28,780 nucleotides of DNA. It comes from CAZJJZ01 sp964546505. GTDB taxonomy: Bacteria; Patescibacteriota; Gracilibacteria; UBA1369. Below are positions 1 through 8,526 of the stretch, in pieces. Numbering within the stretch: position 1 is the stretch's first letter; every line of letters starts with the position of its first letter. The position numbers were made by a program, and so were the translations under genes. The notes below the pieces were generated by a model, which did no database searches, was not told the DNA's origin, and saw only the letters and a list, made by a program, of their open reading frames with translations. Location of the stretch: assembly GCA_964546505.1 (NCBI GenBank), contig CAZJJZ010000019.1, positions 1 through 28,780 of the forward strand, in the 5' to 3' direction.

Positions 1-235
1 GCTGTGCGCCTGGGTATATTTATTGTTGGCCAACTGAGCTATAGCTCCATGTGTAATGCGTGCTTATTGTCAATTTTTCTCCATTTATGCCTGTTCTGCG
101 TCTATAGACTCTCAGTTGGCTAGAGCGCTGTGCGCCTGGGTATATTTATTGTTGGCCAACTGAGCTATAGCTCCATGTGTATACTGTACTTATTGTCAAT
201 TTTTCTCCATTTATGCCTGTTCTGCGTCTATAGAC
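1..235. repeat. Two-copy direct repeat with tRNA-like D-arm fragments
   Basis: Copy 1 is 1-109 and copy 2 is 127-235 (period 126). They are identical except for a cluster of five differences at 56-62 versus 182-188. Each copy contains, on the minus strand, GGAGCTATAGCTCAGTTGG (5' end at 48 and at 174), which reads like nucleotides 1-20 of a tRNA, but no tRNA follows it. The 17-bp linker (110-126) carries CTCAGTTGGC, the reverse complement of part of that segment, followed by TAGAGC, which looks like the rest of a D-arm on the plus strand. No complete tRNA folds from either strand. The first base of the window coincides with the start of copy 1, so this may be an assembly end inside a repeat. 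I see no gene between here and 407. Confidence 0.75.
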
Positions 236-312
236 ATGAGAAAGCGGAGGAATTTTAGCTTTGAAAGCGTGTGGAATTTACCTGATTGCTCAGATTTTGG
301 CAAGAAAAATTG

Positions 313-341
313 TTGCTTTTCTGTTTAACTCTTAGTACAAA
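313..341 (+). promoter_or_regulatory. Possible dnaJ promoter
   Basis: TTGCTT (313-318) and TACAAA (336-341) are 17 bp apart, each a weak sigma-70 match. The predicted transcription start, near 348, falls right at the CIRCE-like operator, the usual arrangement for HrcA-controlled genes. The matches alone are poor. The position is the main support. Confidence 0.35.
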
Positions 342-348
342 ATTCCCA

Positions 349-375
349 CTAGCAATCGCACTTATGAAGTGCTAA
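349..375 (+). promoter_or_regulatory. CIRCE-like HrcA operator upstream of dnaJ
   Basis: CTAGCAATC, a 9-bp spacer, then AAGTGCTAA. The CIRCE consensus is TTAGCACTC-N9-GAGTGCTAA. The left half matches 7 of 9, the right half 8 of 9, and the spacer is exactly 9. The element lies 32 bp before the dnaJ ATG at 408. HrcA is known to bind this element and repress chaperone genes until heat stress. No hrcA is in the window. The element overlaps the GTG at 369, which argues against that codon as the start. Confidence 0.8.
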
Positions 376-407
376 AATTGCTCCGAAATCAACCTAATTT
401 AACCAGC

Positions 408-1436
408 ATGGCACGGGATTACTATGATATTTTAGGCGTCAGCAAAAGCGCCACTGATGATGAAATTAAAAAGGCTTATCGGCGCAAAGCAATGGAATTG
501 CACCCTGATAAACATAAAGGAGATAAAACTGTTGAGGATAATTTTAAAGAGGTCAATAAAGCTTATGAAGTTCTTGGCGATAAGCAAAAGCGCGCCGCTT
601 ATGATCAGTTTGGGGAGGCGGGCGTGAATTTTGGTGCCGGCGGGGGTGGAGCGGGCGGCGCGGGATTTGGTGGAGCTAATGGCTTTAATGGTTTTGGTTT
701 TGATTTCAATGGCTTTAAAGCTGACTTCAATAATGGGAATGACAGTTTTTCTGATATTTTTGAAGCTTTTTTTACCGGTTTTGGTGCACGTAATAATGCT
801 CCCAGAAAAGGTAGAAATCTGGAATTTGAATTAAGGATTAGCTTTGAGGAGGCGGCTTTCGGCACTGAAAAAGAATTAATTGTTACACGTCCCGGTAATG
901 GCGGCGAAAGAAAAGAAGAGAATTTGAAAATAAAAATTCCCGCCGGAGTGGATACCGGCTCGGTGATTAGACTATCCGGTAAAGGAGACCCAGGCGCTAA
1001 CGGGGGCCCGCAGGGAGATTTGTATGTACATATTAATGTGGCCGGTCATAAGATTTTCACCAGAGAAGGTTATGACCGGCCACATTTGTATGTACATATT
1101 AATGTGGCCGGTCATAAGATTTTCACCAGAGAAGGTTATGATTTAGGTATGACACTTGATATTAACGTCTTACAAGCCGTTCTGGGTGATGAAGTGACTA
1201 TCAAAACCTTGGATCAGGAAGTAACTTTGAAAATACCTGCAGGCACACAGCCCAATAAAATCTTCAAACTAAAGGGCTACGGCGTCAGTAAATTGAATTC
1301 TTCTGAAAAGGGTGACTTACTGGTGAAAGTAAATGTTGTGATACCGACCAAACTCAGCAAAAAAGAAAAACAATATTATCAGGAAATGGCAGAAGAAAGC
1401 GGTCAGAAGAGCAAAGGTAAAGGTTTTTGGAAATAA
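408..1436 (+). CDS. dnaJ: DnaJ/CbpA-type Hsp40 co-chaperone with an internal duplication
   Basis: This co-chaperone stimulates DnaK ATPase and delivers unfolded clients in the cytoplasm. The J domain covers about residues 1-68 with the HPD motif at 32-34. A Gly/Phe-rich linker follows (about 70-125), then the two beta-sandwich client-binding domains. The CxxCxGxG zinc-finger repeats of classical DnaJ are absent, so it is a type B (CbpA/DnaJB-like) protein. I start it at ATG 408 (MARDYYDILGV, the usual family start). The upstream GTG at 369 lies inside the CIRCE operator. Oddly, 58 bp at 1018-1075 is repeated exactly at 1084-1141, adding 22 residues in frame within the C-terminal region and duplicating the LYVHINVAGHKIFTREGYD segment that normally occurs once. 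Function is near certain. Whether the duplication is genuine is uncertain. Confidence 0.93.
   Translation: MARDYYDILGVSKSATDDEIKKAYRRKAMELHPDKHKGDKTVEDNFKEVNKAYEVLGDKQKRAAYDQFGEAGVNFGAGGGGAGGAGFGGANGFNGFGFDFNGFKADFNNGNDSFSDIFEAFFTGFGARNNAPRKGRNLEFELRISFEEAAFGTEKELIVTRPGNGGERKEENLKIKIPAGVDTGSVIRLSGKGDPGANGGPQGDLYVHINVAGHKIFTREGYDRPHLYVHINVAGHKIFTREGYDLGMTLDINVLQAVLGDEVTIKTLDQEVTLKIPAGTQPNKIFKLKGYGVSKLNSSEKGDLLVKVNVVIPTKLSKKEKQYYQEMAEESGQKSKGKGFWK
1018..1141 (+). repeat. 58-bp exact direct duplication inside dnaJ with inverted junction
   Basis: 1018-1075 equals 1084-1141 with no differences. The 8-bp junction (1076-1083) completes a 17-bp inverted copy: 1070-1086 is the reverse complement of 1035-1051. 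The net insertion is 66 bp, 22 codons, so the frame is kept. The shape (direct copy, short inverted copy, direct copy) is what polymerase template switching produces, in the cell or in multiple-displacement amplification. Confidence 0.9.
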
Positions 1437-1495
1437 TTTTGTAATACTTTTTGAGCTCGCCAGGTTTGATTCACTGAAACCTACCTGACTTATTT

Positions 1496-2134
1496 GTGTT
1501 GACTACCCAAATCGACAACGAGCTTGTATTTAAGATCAAAACAGGTTATAAAAATAACCGTGACTTAAACAAAAATTTTGTATTGAACTCCAAAAATGAA
1601 ATAGAATTGGTGGAGCGAGCAAAACATGATTCCCAAGCTTTTGGTGAGCTTTATGAAATTTATTTTCCTAAAGTTTATGCTTTTGTGCGGGCACGTACCA
1701 ATCAAGAGTCTGAAGCTGAAGATTTGGTCAGCGATATCTTTGTGAAAATTCTGGAAAATTTACATAAATATAAGCATCAGGGAGTACCTTTTGCCGCCTG
1801 GCTATTTAAAGTGTGTCGCAATGAATTAGCTGATTTTTACAATAAAAATCGGAAGCAAACAGTGGAATTGGCTGAGGGCGTGGAAGTGAAAGATGAAAAC
1901 CAGGAGGCTGACCCCAAGGCACAGGCGAAAATTGGTGAGTTGGCCGGAAAAATCAAAGCCGTCATACAAGAACTGAAGCCCACTGAAGCCAGTATTGTTG
2001 AATTGAAATTTTTTGGTGGATTGAATAATCGGGAAATTGCCCATACCCTCGGTCTCTCTGAAACAAATGTGGGAGTTTCTCTATTTAGGGCACTACAAAA
2101 AATCAAACCTGAATTAAAGCATGAATTTGAATAA
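1496..2134 (+). CDS. RNA polymerase sigma-70 family factor (ECF-like)
   Basis: A 212-residue protein with only sigma regions 2 and 4, the ECF layout. Region 2 is about residues 46-120 (AFGELYEIYFPKVYAFVRAR, then the acidic EAEDLVSDIFVKILENL helix and the FAAWLFKVCRNELADFYN segment). Region 4 is about 150-205, with a helix-turn-helix around NNREIAHTLGLSETNVGVSLFRALQKI. About 40 residues precede region 2. The track start is GTG at 1496, and TTG codons at 1499 or further in are also possible, with no ribosome-binding site to decide. Its stop is 5 bp before the start of the alpha-2-macroglobulin gene, so they are almost surely co-transcribed. That neighbour's cytoplasmic N-terminus looks like an anti-sigma domain. 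Target promoters are unknown. Confidence 0.88.
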   Translation: MLTTQIDNELVFKIKTGYKNNRDLNKNFVLNSKNEIELVERAKHDSQAFGELYEIYFPKVYAFVRARTNQESEAEDLVSDIFVKILENLHKYKHQGVPFAAWLFKVCRNELADFYNKNRKQTVELAEGVEVKDENQEADPKAQAKIGELAGKIKAVIQELKPTEASIVELKFFGGLNNREIAHTLGLSETNVGVSLFRALQKIKPELKHEFE

Positions 2135-2139
2135 TTAAA

Positions 2140-5100
2140 ATGTCCAAAGAAAATCGACACAATCAGGATCAGCATATCAATCAATTGCTCCAGAGCGAGG
2201 AGTGGCAAAATGCCATTAGAGAAGCCGCTCCCGCTGCGAGAGCTGAATTTAAAGCTAATTTGAAACATAAACTTTTATCGCAACATCATATGAAGCATAC
2301 AGAGCACAAAAAAGGTTGGAATTGGTCATTATTCAAGTATGGTCTGGGGTTTGTCGCAGTAGTAATTGTTGCTCTGGTAGCCAGCTATCCATTTATACCG
2401 GCGCCTACTGTTCAAGGTTATTTATTGAAAGGAGCCAATCGTGAAATTTCCCTCAATGCTCCTTTGAAAATCACCTTTTCGCAAATGATGGATCAGGCTT
2501 CGGTGGAAAAGAATTTTCAGATCGAGCCGGCCATGACTGGAAAAATGAGCTGGAATGGTAATGTTCTGATTTTCGATCCTGATCAGGATTTGAAATTGGG
2601 TGAGACATTTACTGTGAGAATTGGAAAAGATGCCAAAAGCCTAATTCAGAAGCCACTATTGAGTGAGTATCAGGAAAATTATGTGGTTGTGAAGTCTCCA
2701 GAAGTAAGTCTGATAATCCCCAATGATCAAAGCACGGAAGTGCCAGCTGATACCAAGTTAACTGTCATGTTCAGTCAGCCAATGGTGGAGTTAACGACCC
2801 TGGAGGCCAATAGCGCAAAAATACCGAATATCAAAATTGAACCTTCTGTCAGCGGAAAATGGCAATGGCTCGGTACTGCAGCGGTACAATTTGAACCAGA
2901 GCGATGGCAAGACGCGACTGCCTATAAAGTGACAGTCCCTAAGGACATTGAGTCTATAGATGGCGGAAAAACTGAGCAAGAAGTAATTTCTACCTTCGAA
3001 ACCAGCAGACCTCAAGTCTTGAGCGTACATGGAGATCAGTTCAGTTCGGCCGTTTATCAGAAAAATAAGCTGATCTTGACCGCCAATCAGCAATTGGACG
3101 CGAAAACTTTACCGGAAAAAGTTAAGATTTATCGTTTTACTGGCAAAAAAGATGCAGTGTCTACCAATGGTAATTTGGACCAGGAAAAATTGAAAAATTT
3201 CATTGGTAAATCAGAAATGACAGAGATTAAATTTAATGCCAGAGCGGTGAGCCGTGAAGAAGTTTTGAAAATCAAAAAAAATGAGGATCAGGTCCTGGAT
3301 TTGCAAAGTTGGGAGGAAGTAGCATCAAGCATTGATGACAGTCTAAAAACAATGGAAATAAAAGACGAGGAAATTGCTCGTCAAATAGTCCTGGAACCAC
3401 AAACCGCCTTGGAAGCTGGTGCCATCTATTTGGTTACGGCTAAGGAAGTAAAAGGACAAGTTGGTGAGCTTACCAGTAGTCAGGAGGCAATTTTTACGCT
3501 AGAAACCATCGGAGATTTCAAAATCAAAGATCATCAGATTAATACAGAGGATCAAGTTGTTTATCTGAATTTCACCGCACCGGTAAACCTGAAAAGTTTC
3601 CGTGGCCGATTAATTCTCAATCCTTTACGCAAGGATGCTGATGGCAAAGACATTGAAATTACCCCTAGCGTAGAGGGAGATAACACTATTGCTATCCACT
3701 ACAATTACCTCCCCTCCACCAAATATACTTTGGAGGTTAGAGAAGGTGCGGAAGATTGGGCAGGTAATAAACTCACAGAAAATAAAAAAATTGAATGGGA
3801 GACTCCTGCCAGGAAAGCCTCTCTAGAACTGAAATCCGGTACTGATTTGAATATTGTTGATGGCAGCAAGCCCAAGGTATTTTATTTGCAATCCACAAAT
3901 GTGGCGGATACGGAGATGCGCCTCATTAAGCTAAATCAGCAGCAATTTGAGGCTGCATATAGCAATGGTTACGTTAATTATCAAGCCGCGGCACTATTGA
4001 ACACTGTAAGTCAGGCATTGGCTTTACCTCTGGGTTCCGCAGAAGTTAGCAATAGTGAAAATCCTGATCAAAATCTCATTTGGCGACGTGGTATTAAGCT
4101 GGAAAATAAGTTCAATGAAACCAATTTCACAAAAGTGGATTTGGAAAAAACAATTGGTCAAGATTTACCTTCCGGCTACTATTACCTGGAGTTTTTCACA
4201 CCGAGAGCGGAAAATTCTGATAGAGGTTTGAATAATGTTGGTCAGGTGGCTAGGGCTTTAACGGTAATTACCCGAAGCGCCTTAACTATAAAGCATTCAG
4301 AAAAAGAATTATTGGTCTGGGCTACTGACTTAAGTTCTGGGAAAGCCGTTGAAGGAATGAGCATTGTGGCTAATCTGGATGGTCAAGTGGTGAGTGGAAC
4401 TACCGCCGCAGATGGTATTACCAAAATTGCTTTGCCTTCGATTAAGGATGGCAATTATTACCGAGAGATAACTGTTCGAGGCGAAAAAGGAGCTGATGTT
4501 ACTTTTGCACATTCCAGCTGGAGTGAGGGCGTTTCCCCATGGAATTTCGGTTTGAGCTTTGATAAAGCTCCTGCGCGATATTTCGCCTATGTCTTTACTG
4601 ATAGACCAATTTACCGACCGGGGAATCTAGTTTTCTTCAAGGGAATTGTACGTACATCCGAGGAAAATAAATTAACACTTCCCAAAGAGAAAAAGGTGGA
4701 TGTGACAGTTACTGATTCCCGAGGTGATGAAGTACTAAAGAAAACTTACGATATATCCAATAATGGTACTTTTAACGGCGAATTGCAGTTGGGGCAAAAT
4801 ATCCGTTCTGGCATCTATAATGTAAGAAGCAAATTACAAGGAAGCAGCGGACCTGAATGGCAAAGTGAGTTCTATAGCAGCTTTAAAGTAGCTGAATATC
4901 GCAAGCCTGACTATAAATTGGACATAACTCCCAACAAAGAAAGTTATATCAATGGTGAAAAAGCTTCCATAAAAGTTAACGGTGGCTATTTCTTTGGCGC
5001 GCCAATGCCAAACGCGAAGGTGAAATGGACTGTTAGATCACAAGATTATTTCTTCTATTTGCCAGAAAAATTGGTGCAGAAATTTAGCGATGCCTGGTTT

Positions 5101-8100
5101 AGTTTTTCTGATGATGGTAATTTCTGTTATTTCGGCTGTACCGGTGAAACCAGTTTGGTTACCACCGGAGAATCCACCTTGGACGCCCAGGGTAATTTTA
5201 CTTTGGATTTACCTTTGAATATCAGCAGTAAGAAAATCTCCCAAATTTATACTTTTGAATTTACTGTTTCTGATCAAAACAATCAAAGTGTGTCTAACAG
5301 AGCTTCCGCTGTGGTACATCAAGGTGAATTTTATGTAGGTATTAGAAATAAGGATTATTTGGCAGAGGTGAATAAACCGGCAAAGTTGGAGATCTTGAGT
5401 ACTTCACCTGCTGGAGATTTGCTGGGTGGAAAAGGCGTGGAGGTGAATTTGTACGAACGCAAATGGAATACAGTGATGAGAAAAAATGTTGATAGTGGCT
5501 TTTATTACGAGAATAATTTTGAGGATACTTTGGTGGAAAAGAAAAATGTAACTACAGGTGGTGATGGGTTGGCAAATGTGGAATTCGTCATCAAAAAAGG
5601 CGGCCAATACAAAGTAGAAGCGGTTGCCAAAGACGGACGTGGAAACAAAATTGTGGGCGCCACAACCATTTATGTAACAGGCGGAGAGGCGGTGAACTGG
5701 GGTTTGCAAAACAATGATAAATTAGAAATAGTAGCGGATAAAATGGAATATGAAATCGGCGACACGGCAAAAATACTCGTGAAATCACCTTATGCAGGAG
5801 TACAAGCTTTGGTGACTACGGAGAGAGAAAAAATATACAGCACAAAAGTAATGGAATTGGATTCTAACTCACAAACGATAGAAATTCCGGTGACTAAAGA
5901 ATTTTTACCCAATATGTTTGTGAGTGTGATACTAGTTAAGGGTAGTGGAAATGAGGCAGGTTTGCGTGAACCGGCGGCTGGTGTAAATGATGAACGGGCA
6001 GTCGCATCCTTTAAAGCAGGTTATGTAATGTTGCCAATTAAAACTGAATCCAAGAAATTGAATGTGGAAATCACAGCCGACAAAGCTGTTTATCTACCTG
6101 GTTCTGAAGTAACTTTGAAATTGAAGACCTCTAATTATAAAGGAGAGGGCGTACCGGCCGAATTAAGTGTTAGCGTGGTAGACAAAAGCGTGCTCAGTTT
6201 GACTGAAAATGTGATGGCGGATTTACTGAATATTTTTTATCGTCAGAGAGCTCTTTCTGTAGAAATGGCACAAACTTTAACCAAAGCAATTTCCAGGATT
6301 AATGTCGTGGTTGAAGCTGGTATTAAAGGAGGAGGCGGCGGTGCGATTCAAAAACGTGGTGAGTTTAAGGATACGGCTTACTTTGGTGCGAGCGTGAAAA
6401 CCGCCGCCGATGGTACGGCTGAATTGAAATTTAAGTTACCTGACAATTTGACCACTTGGCAGGTTCTGGCCTTGGGTATCAGTGATGATAGTCAAAAATT
6501 GAATGAAACTAACAGTAGTTTGGTGGGAAGTGCGAAAATCGATTTATTGGCTCGTAAGGAAGTCATGATGAGGGCGGTTCTGCCAAGATTTGTCACTAAG
6601 GGTGATGAGTTCAAGGTCGGTGTGATTGTTCATAATTATTTGAATGATACAAAAACATTTCAAGTTTCAGCCAATAATAATCTGAATTTACCAATGGAGG
6701 AAAAGCAAATCACCATAGCCAAGGAACAAAGTGTGAAATTGGAATGGCCGTTAACAATAGATCAACAAGCCTCAGATCAGCTCATTCTGAATTTCCGGGC
6801 AGTGGCGAGTGGAACTGAATCTGGCGATGCACTGGAGCAGATTTTGCCAATTTATGAAGCCAGTTTCCCGACTGTCGTGGCCACTAGCGCGGTTTATGAT
6901 GACCAAAATAAGCACACACAAAATGTTTGGCTACCAATCGGTTTGAATCCAAATCAGGGTAAATTGTCTGTTAGTGTCACACCAAGTTTGGCGGGTAGTC
7001 TGAATAGTGGATTGGAGTATTTGCTAACCTTCCCCTATGGGTGCGCAGAGCAGTTATCCAGTGCGATATTACCAAATTTGGCTTTGAAACAGTTGGTTGA
7101 TTTGAAGAAATTCCAAACTGATATGATAGATACTGCATCTTTACAGAGAAATGTAGAGGCGGGTTTACAGGGACTCTACAAGATTCAACAAGCCAATGGC
7201 GGTTTTGGATTGTGGAGCAACTCTGAAACCAGTTTGTATACCAGTGCATATGTGTTATACGCAATGGAAATGGCTAAAAAGAGCGGATATAGTGTAGATG
7301 CTGGCATTTTGGAGCGAACCGTCAAATACATTAATAATCAGTTAAATCAACAAAAATTAAACAAGGGCGACAGTTATGCGGCAAATTCGCGAGCTTTTGC
7401 TTTGTTTGTGCTAAGTGAATTTGAAAAAGCTGATCTGGGATTGTTAAATAATTTATATGAACATAAAGATAGTTTGCAGCTTTTTGGTAAGGCATATTTA
7501 GCGATGGCTTATGCAAATAGTGGCGACGCCGCGGCCGGTAAAGTTGCTGAGCTGCGGAAGGAGGTGCTGAATGCCGCCAAATCAACAGACCGCGGCGTGC
7601 ATTTTGAAGAACAGAATAATTTGGGTAGATTGTTTGATACCAATAGAAGAACCACCGCTTTGGTCTTACAAATGCTTTCCAGAACAGAAATGAATAATTC
7701 TTTAACTCCCAAGATAGTTGAATATTTAATGACAGTCAGGCCAGGTAGTCAGTTACAAACGACTCAGGAAACTGCTGTTACTTTACTGAGCTTGATTGAT
7801 TATTTGAAAGTATCCAATGAATTAAATGCCGCTTATAATGCTGAAGTGACTGTCGCGGGGGAAACCTTGATCAATCAAAAATTCAGTTCCGAAAATATCT
7901 TTGAGATAGCGGCCAAAGAAGTTGCCTTAAACAAATTACAGGGCAATAATCTCAATAATGAAATTACTATCAGTAAACAGGGTGAAGGTAAAATTTATTT
8001 TAATGCTGAATTGCAATACTTTTTACCCGTAGAACAGGTTAAGGCCGTCAATCGAGGCATGGAGATTACTCAGGAATTTTATCACGCTGATGATCAAAAA

Positions 8101-8526
8101 ATGACCAGACCGGTGAGTGAAGCAAAGGTTGGTGATAACTTGAAAGCCAAAATGACCATTGTGGTACCCGAGGATCGTGATTATGTCATGGTGGAAGACT
8201 ATTTACCGGCAGGTTTGGAAGGTATTGACTTTACGCTCAATACCAGCGAGCAAAATTTAACTGAAAGTGAAGCAGAAAACTGGAGGGATGAATGCCAGGG
8301 TTGGGATTGCTTTTATTCGGATTGGTATTTCAATCATCAGGAAGTGAAAGATGATCGCATGATGTATTTTGCTGATTATTTGCCGAAAGGAGTCTACGAA
8401 ATAACTTATTTTGTCAGAGCGACTACGCCTGGTAAATTCGTTGATAAGCCAGCCCAAGCAATGGAGACTTACTTTCCTGAAGTATTTGCTAGAACTGCTG
8501 CTAAGCACTTTATCGTGAATCAATAA
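2140..8526 (+). CDS. Membrane-anchored alpha-2-macroglobulin with anti-sigma-like cytoplasmic tail
   Basis: A 2128-residue protease-trapping protein of the bacterial A2M/MG2 family. Residues 1-65 are charged and cytoplasmic and include EFKANLKHKLL, resembling the pattern at the start of DUF5667-type anti-sigma proteins. Residues 66-86 form one transmembrane helix, and the rest is outside. SbsA-type Ig-like (Big_5) repeats follow (about 88-560). The MG2 signature TDRPIYRPG is at 820-828. A bait-like segment with a glycine run lies at about 1360-1407, then EFKDTAYFGASV and LPDNLTTW (1433-1440). The thioester motif is CAEQ at 1635-1638, inside an alpha-helical thioester domain. There is no lipobox, unlike E. 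coli YfhM, so anchoring is by the helix. Cysteine pairs at 996/1000 and 2052/2057 could form disulfides. Its stop overlaps the next start (TAATG). The A2M call is strong. The anti-sigma role is inferred from position and tail sequence. Confidence 0.93.
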   Translation: MSKENRHNQDQHINQLLQSEEWQNAIREAAPAARAEFKANLKHKLLSQHHMKHTEHKKGWNWSLFKYGLGFVAVVIVALVASYPFIPAPTVQGYLLKGANREISLNAPLKITFSQMMDQASVEKNFQIEPAMTGKMSWNGNVLIFDPDQDLKLGETFTVRIGKDAKSLIQKPLLSEYQENYVVVKSPEVSLIIPNDQSTEVPADTKLTVMFSQPMVELTTLEANSAKIPNIKIEPSVSGKWQWLGTAAVQFEPERWQDATAYKVTVPKDIESIDGGKTEQEVISTFETSRPQVLSVHGDQFSSAVYQKNKLILTANQQLDAKTLPEKVKIYRFTGKKDAVSTNGNLDQEKLKNFIGKSEMTEIKFNARAVSREEVLKIKKNEDQVLDLQSWEEVASSIDDSLKTMEIKDEEIARQIVLEPQTALEAGAIYLVTAKEVKGQVGELTSSQEAIFTLETIGDFKIKDHQINTEDQVVYLNFTAPVNLKSFRGRLILNPLRKDADGKDIEITPSVEGDNTIAIHYNYLPSTKYTLEVREGAEDWAGNKLTENKKIEWETPARKASLELKSGTDLNIVDGSKPKVFYLQSTNVADTEMRLIKLNQQQFEAAYSNGYVNYQAAALLNTVSQALALPLGSAEVSNSENPDQNLIWRRGIKLENKFNETNFTKVDLEKTIGQDLPSGYYYLEFFTPRAENSDRGLNNVGQVARALTVITRSALTIKHSEKELLVWATDLSSGKAVEGMSIVANLDGQVVSGTTAADGITKIALPSIKDGNYYREITVRGEKGADVTFAHSSWSEGVSPWNFGLSFDKAPARYFAYVFTDRPIYRPGNLVFFKGIVRTSEENKLTLPKEKKVDVTVTDSRGDEVLKKTYDISNNGTFNGELQLGQNIRSGIYNVRSKLQGSSGPEWQSEFYSSFKVAEYRKPDYKLDITPNKESYINGEKASIKVNGGYFFGAPMPNAKVKWTVRSQDYFFYLPEKLVQKFSDAWFSFSDDGNFCYFGCTGETSLVTTGESTLDAQGNFTLDLPLNISSKKISQIYTFEFTVSDQNNQSVSNRASAVVHQGEFYVGIRNKDYLAEVNKPAKLEILSTSPAGDLLGGKGVEVNLYERKWNTVMRKNVDSGFYYENNFEDTLVEKKNVTTGGDGLANVEFVIKKGGQYKVEAVAKDGRGNKIVGATTIYVTGGEAVNWGLQNNDKLEIVADKMEYEIGDTAKILVKSPYAGVQALVTTEREKIYSTKVMELDSNSQTIEIPVTKEFLPNMFVSVILVKGSGNEAGLREPAAGVNDERAVASFKAGYVMLPIKTESKKLNVEITADKAVYLPGSEVTLKLKTSNYKGEGVPAELSVSVVDKSVLSLTENVMADLLNIFYRQRALSVEMAQTLTKAISRINVVVEAGIKGGGGGAIQKRGEFKDTAYFGASVKTAADGTAELKFKLPDNLTTWQVLALGISDDSQKLNETNSSLVGSAKIDLLARKEVMMRAVLPRFVTKGDEFKVGVIVHNYLNDTKTFQVSANNNLNLPMEEKQITIAKEQSVKLEWPLTIDQQASDQLILNFRAVASGTESGDALEQILPIYEASFPTVVATSAVYDDQNKHTQNVWLPIGLNPNQGKLSVSVTPSLAGSLNSGLEYLLTFPYGCAEQLSSAILPNLALKQLVDLKKFQTDMIDTASLQRNVEAGLQGLYKIQQANGGFGLWSNSETSLYTSAYVLYAMEMAKKSGYSVDAGILERTVKYINNQLNQQKLNKGDSYAANSRAFALFVLSEFEKADLGLLNNLYEHKDSLQLFGKAYLAMAYANSGDAAAGKVAELRKEVLNAAKSTDRGVHFEEQNNLGRLFDTNRRTTALVLQMLSRTEMNNSLTPKIVEYLMTVRPGSQLQTTQETAVTLLSLIDYLKVSNELNAAYNAEVTVAGETLINQKFSSENIFEIAAKEVALNKLQGNNLNNEITISKQGEGKIYFNAELQYFLPVEQVKAVNRGMEITQEFYHADDQKMTRPVSEAKVGDNLKAKMTIVVPEDRDYVMVEDYLPAGLEGIDFTLNTSEQNLTESEAENWRDECQGWDCFYSDWYFNHQEVKDDRMMYFADYLPKGVYEITYFVRATTPGKFVDKPAQAMETYFPEVFARTAAKHFIVNQ

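Noticed and set aside
68..73. TTGACA on the minus strand before the tRNA-like segment as a promoter
   Set aside because: Only 19 bp separate it from the tRNA-like 5' end and no -10 fits.
369..407. GTG start for dnaJ giving 13 extra residues
   Set aside because: It lies inside the CIRCE operator, and MARDYYDILGV at 408 is the normal family start.
1462..1482. AGGTTT/AAACCT hairpin after dnaJ as a terminator
   Set aside because: Only six AT-rich pairs with a nine-base loop and no T tract.
5404..5788. Minus-strand ORFs of 65-101 residues inside the A2M gene
   Set aside because: Shadows of a long, clearly coding plus-strand frame.
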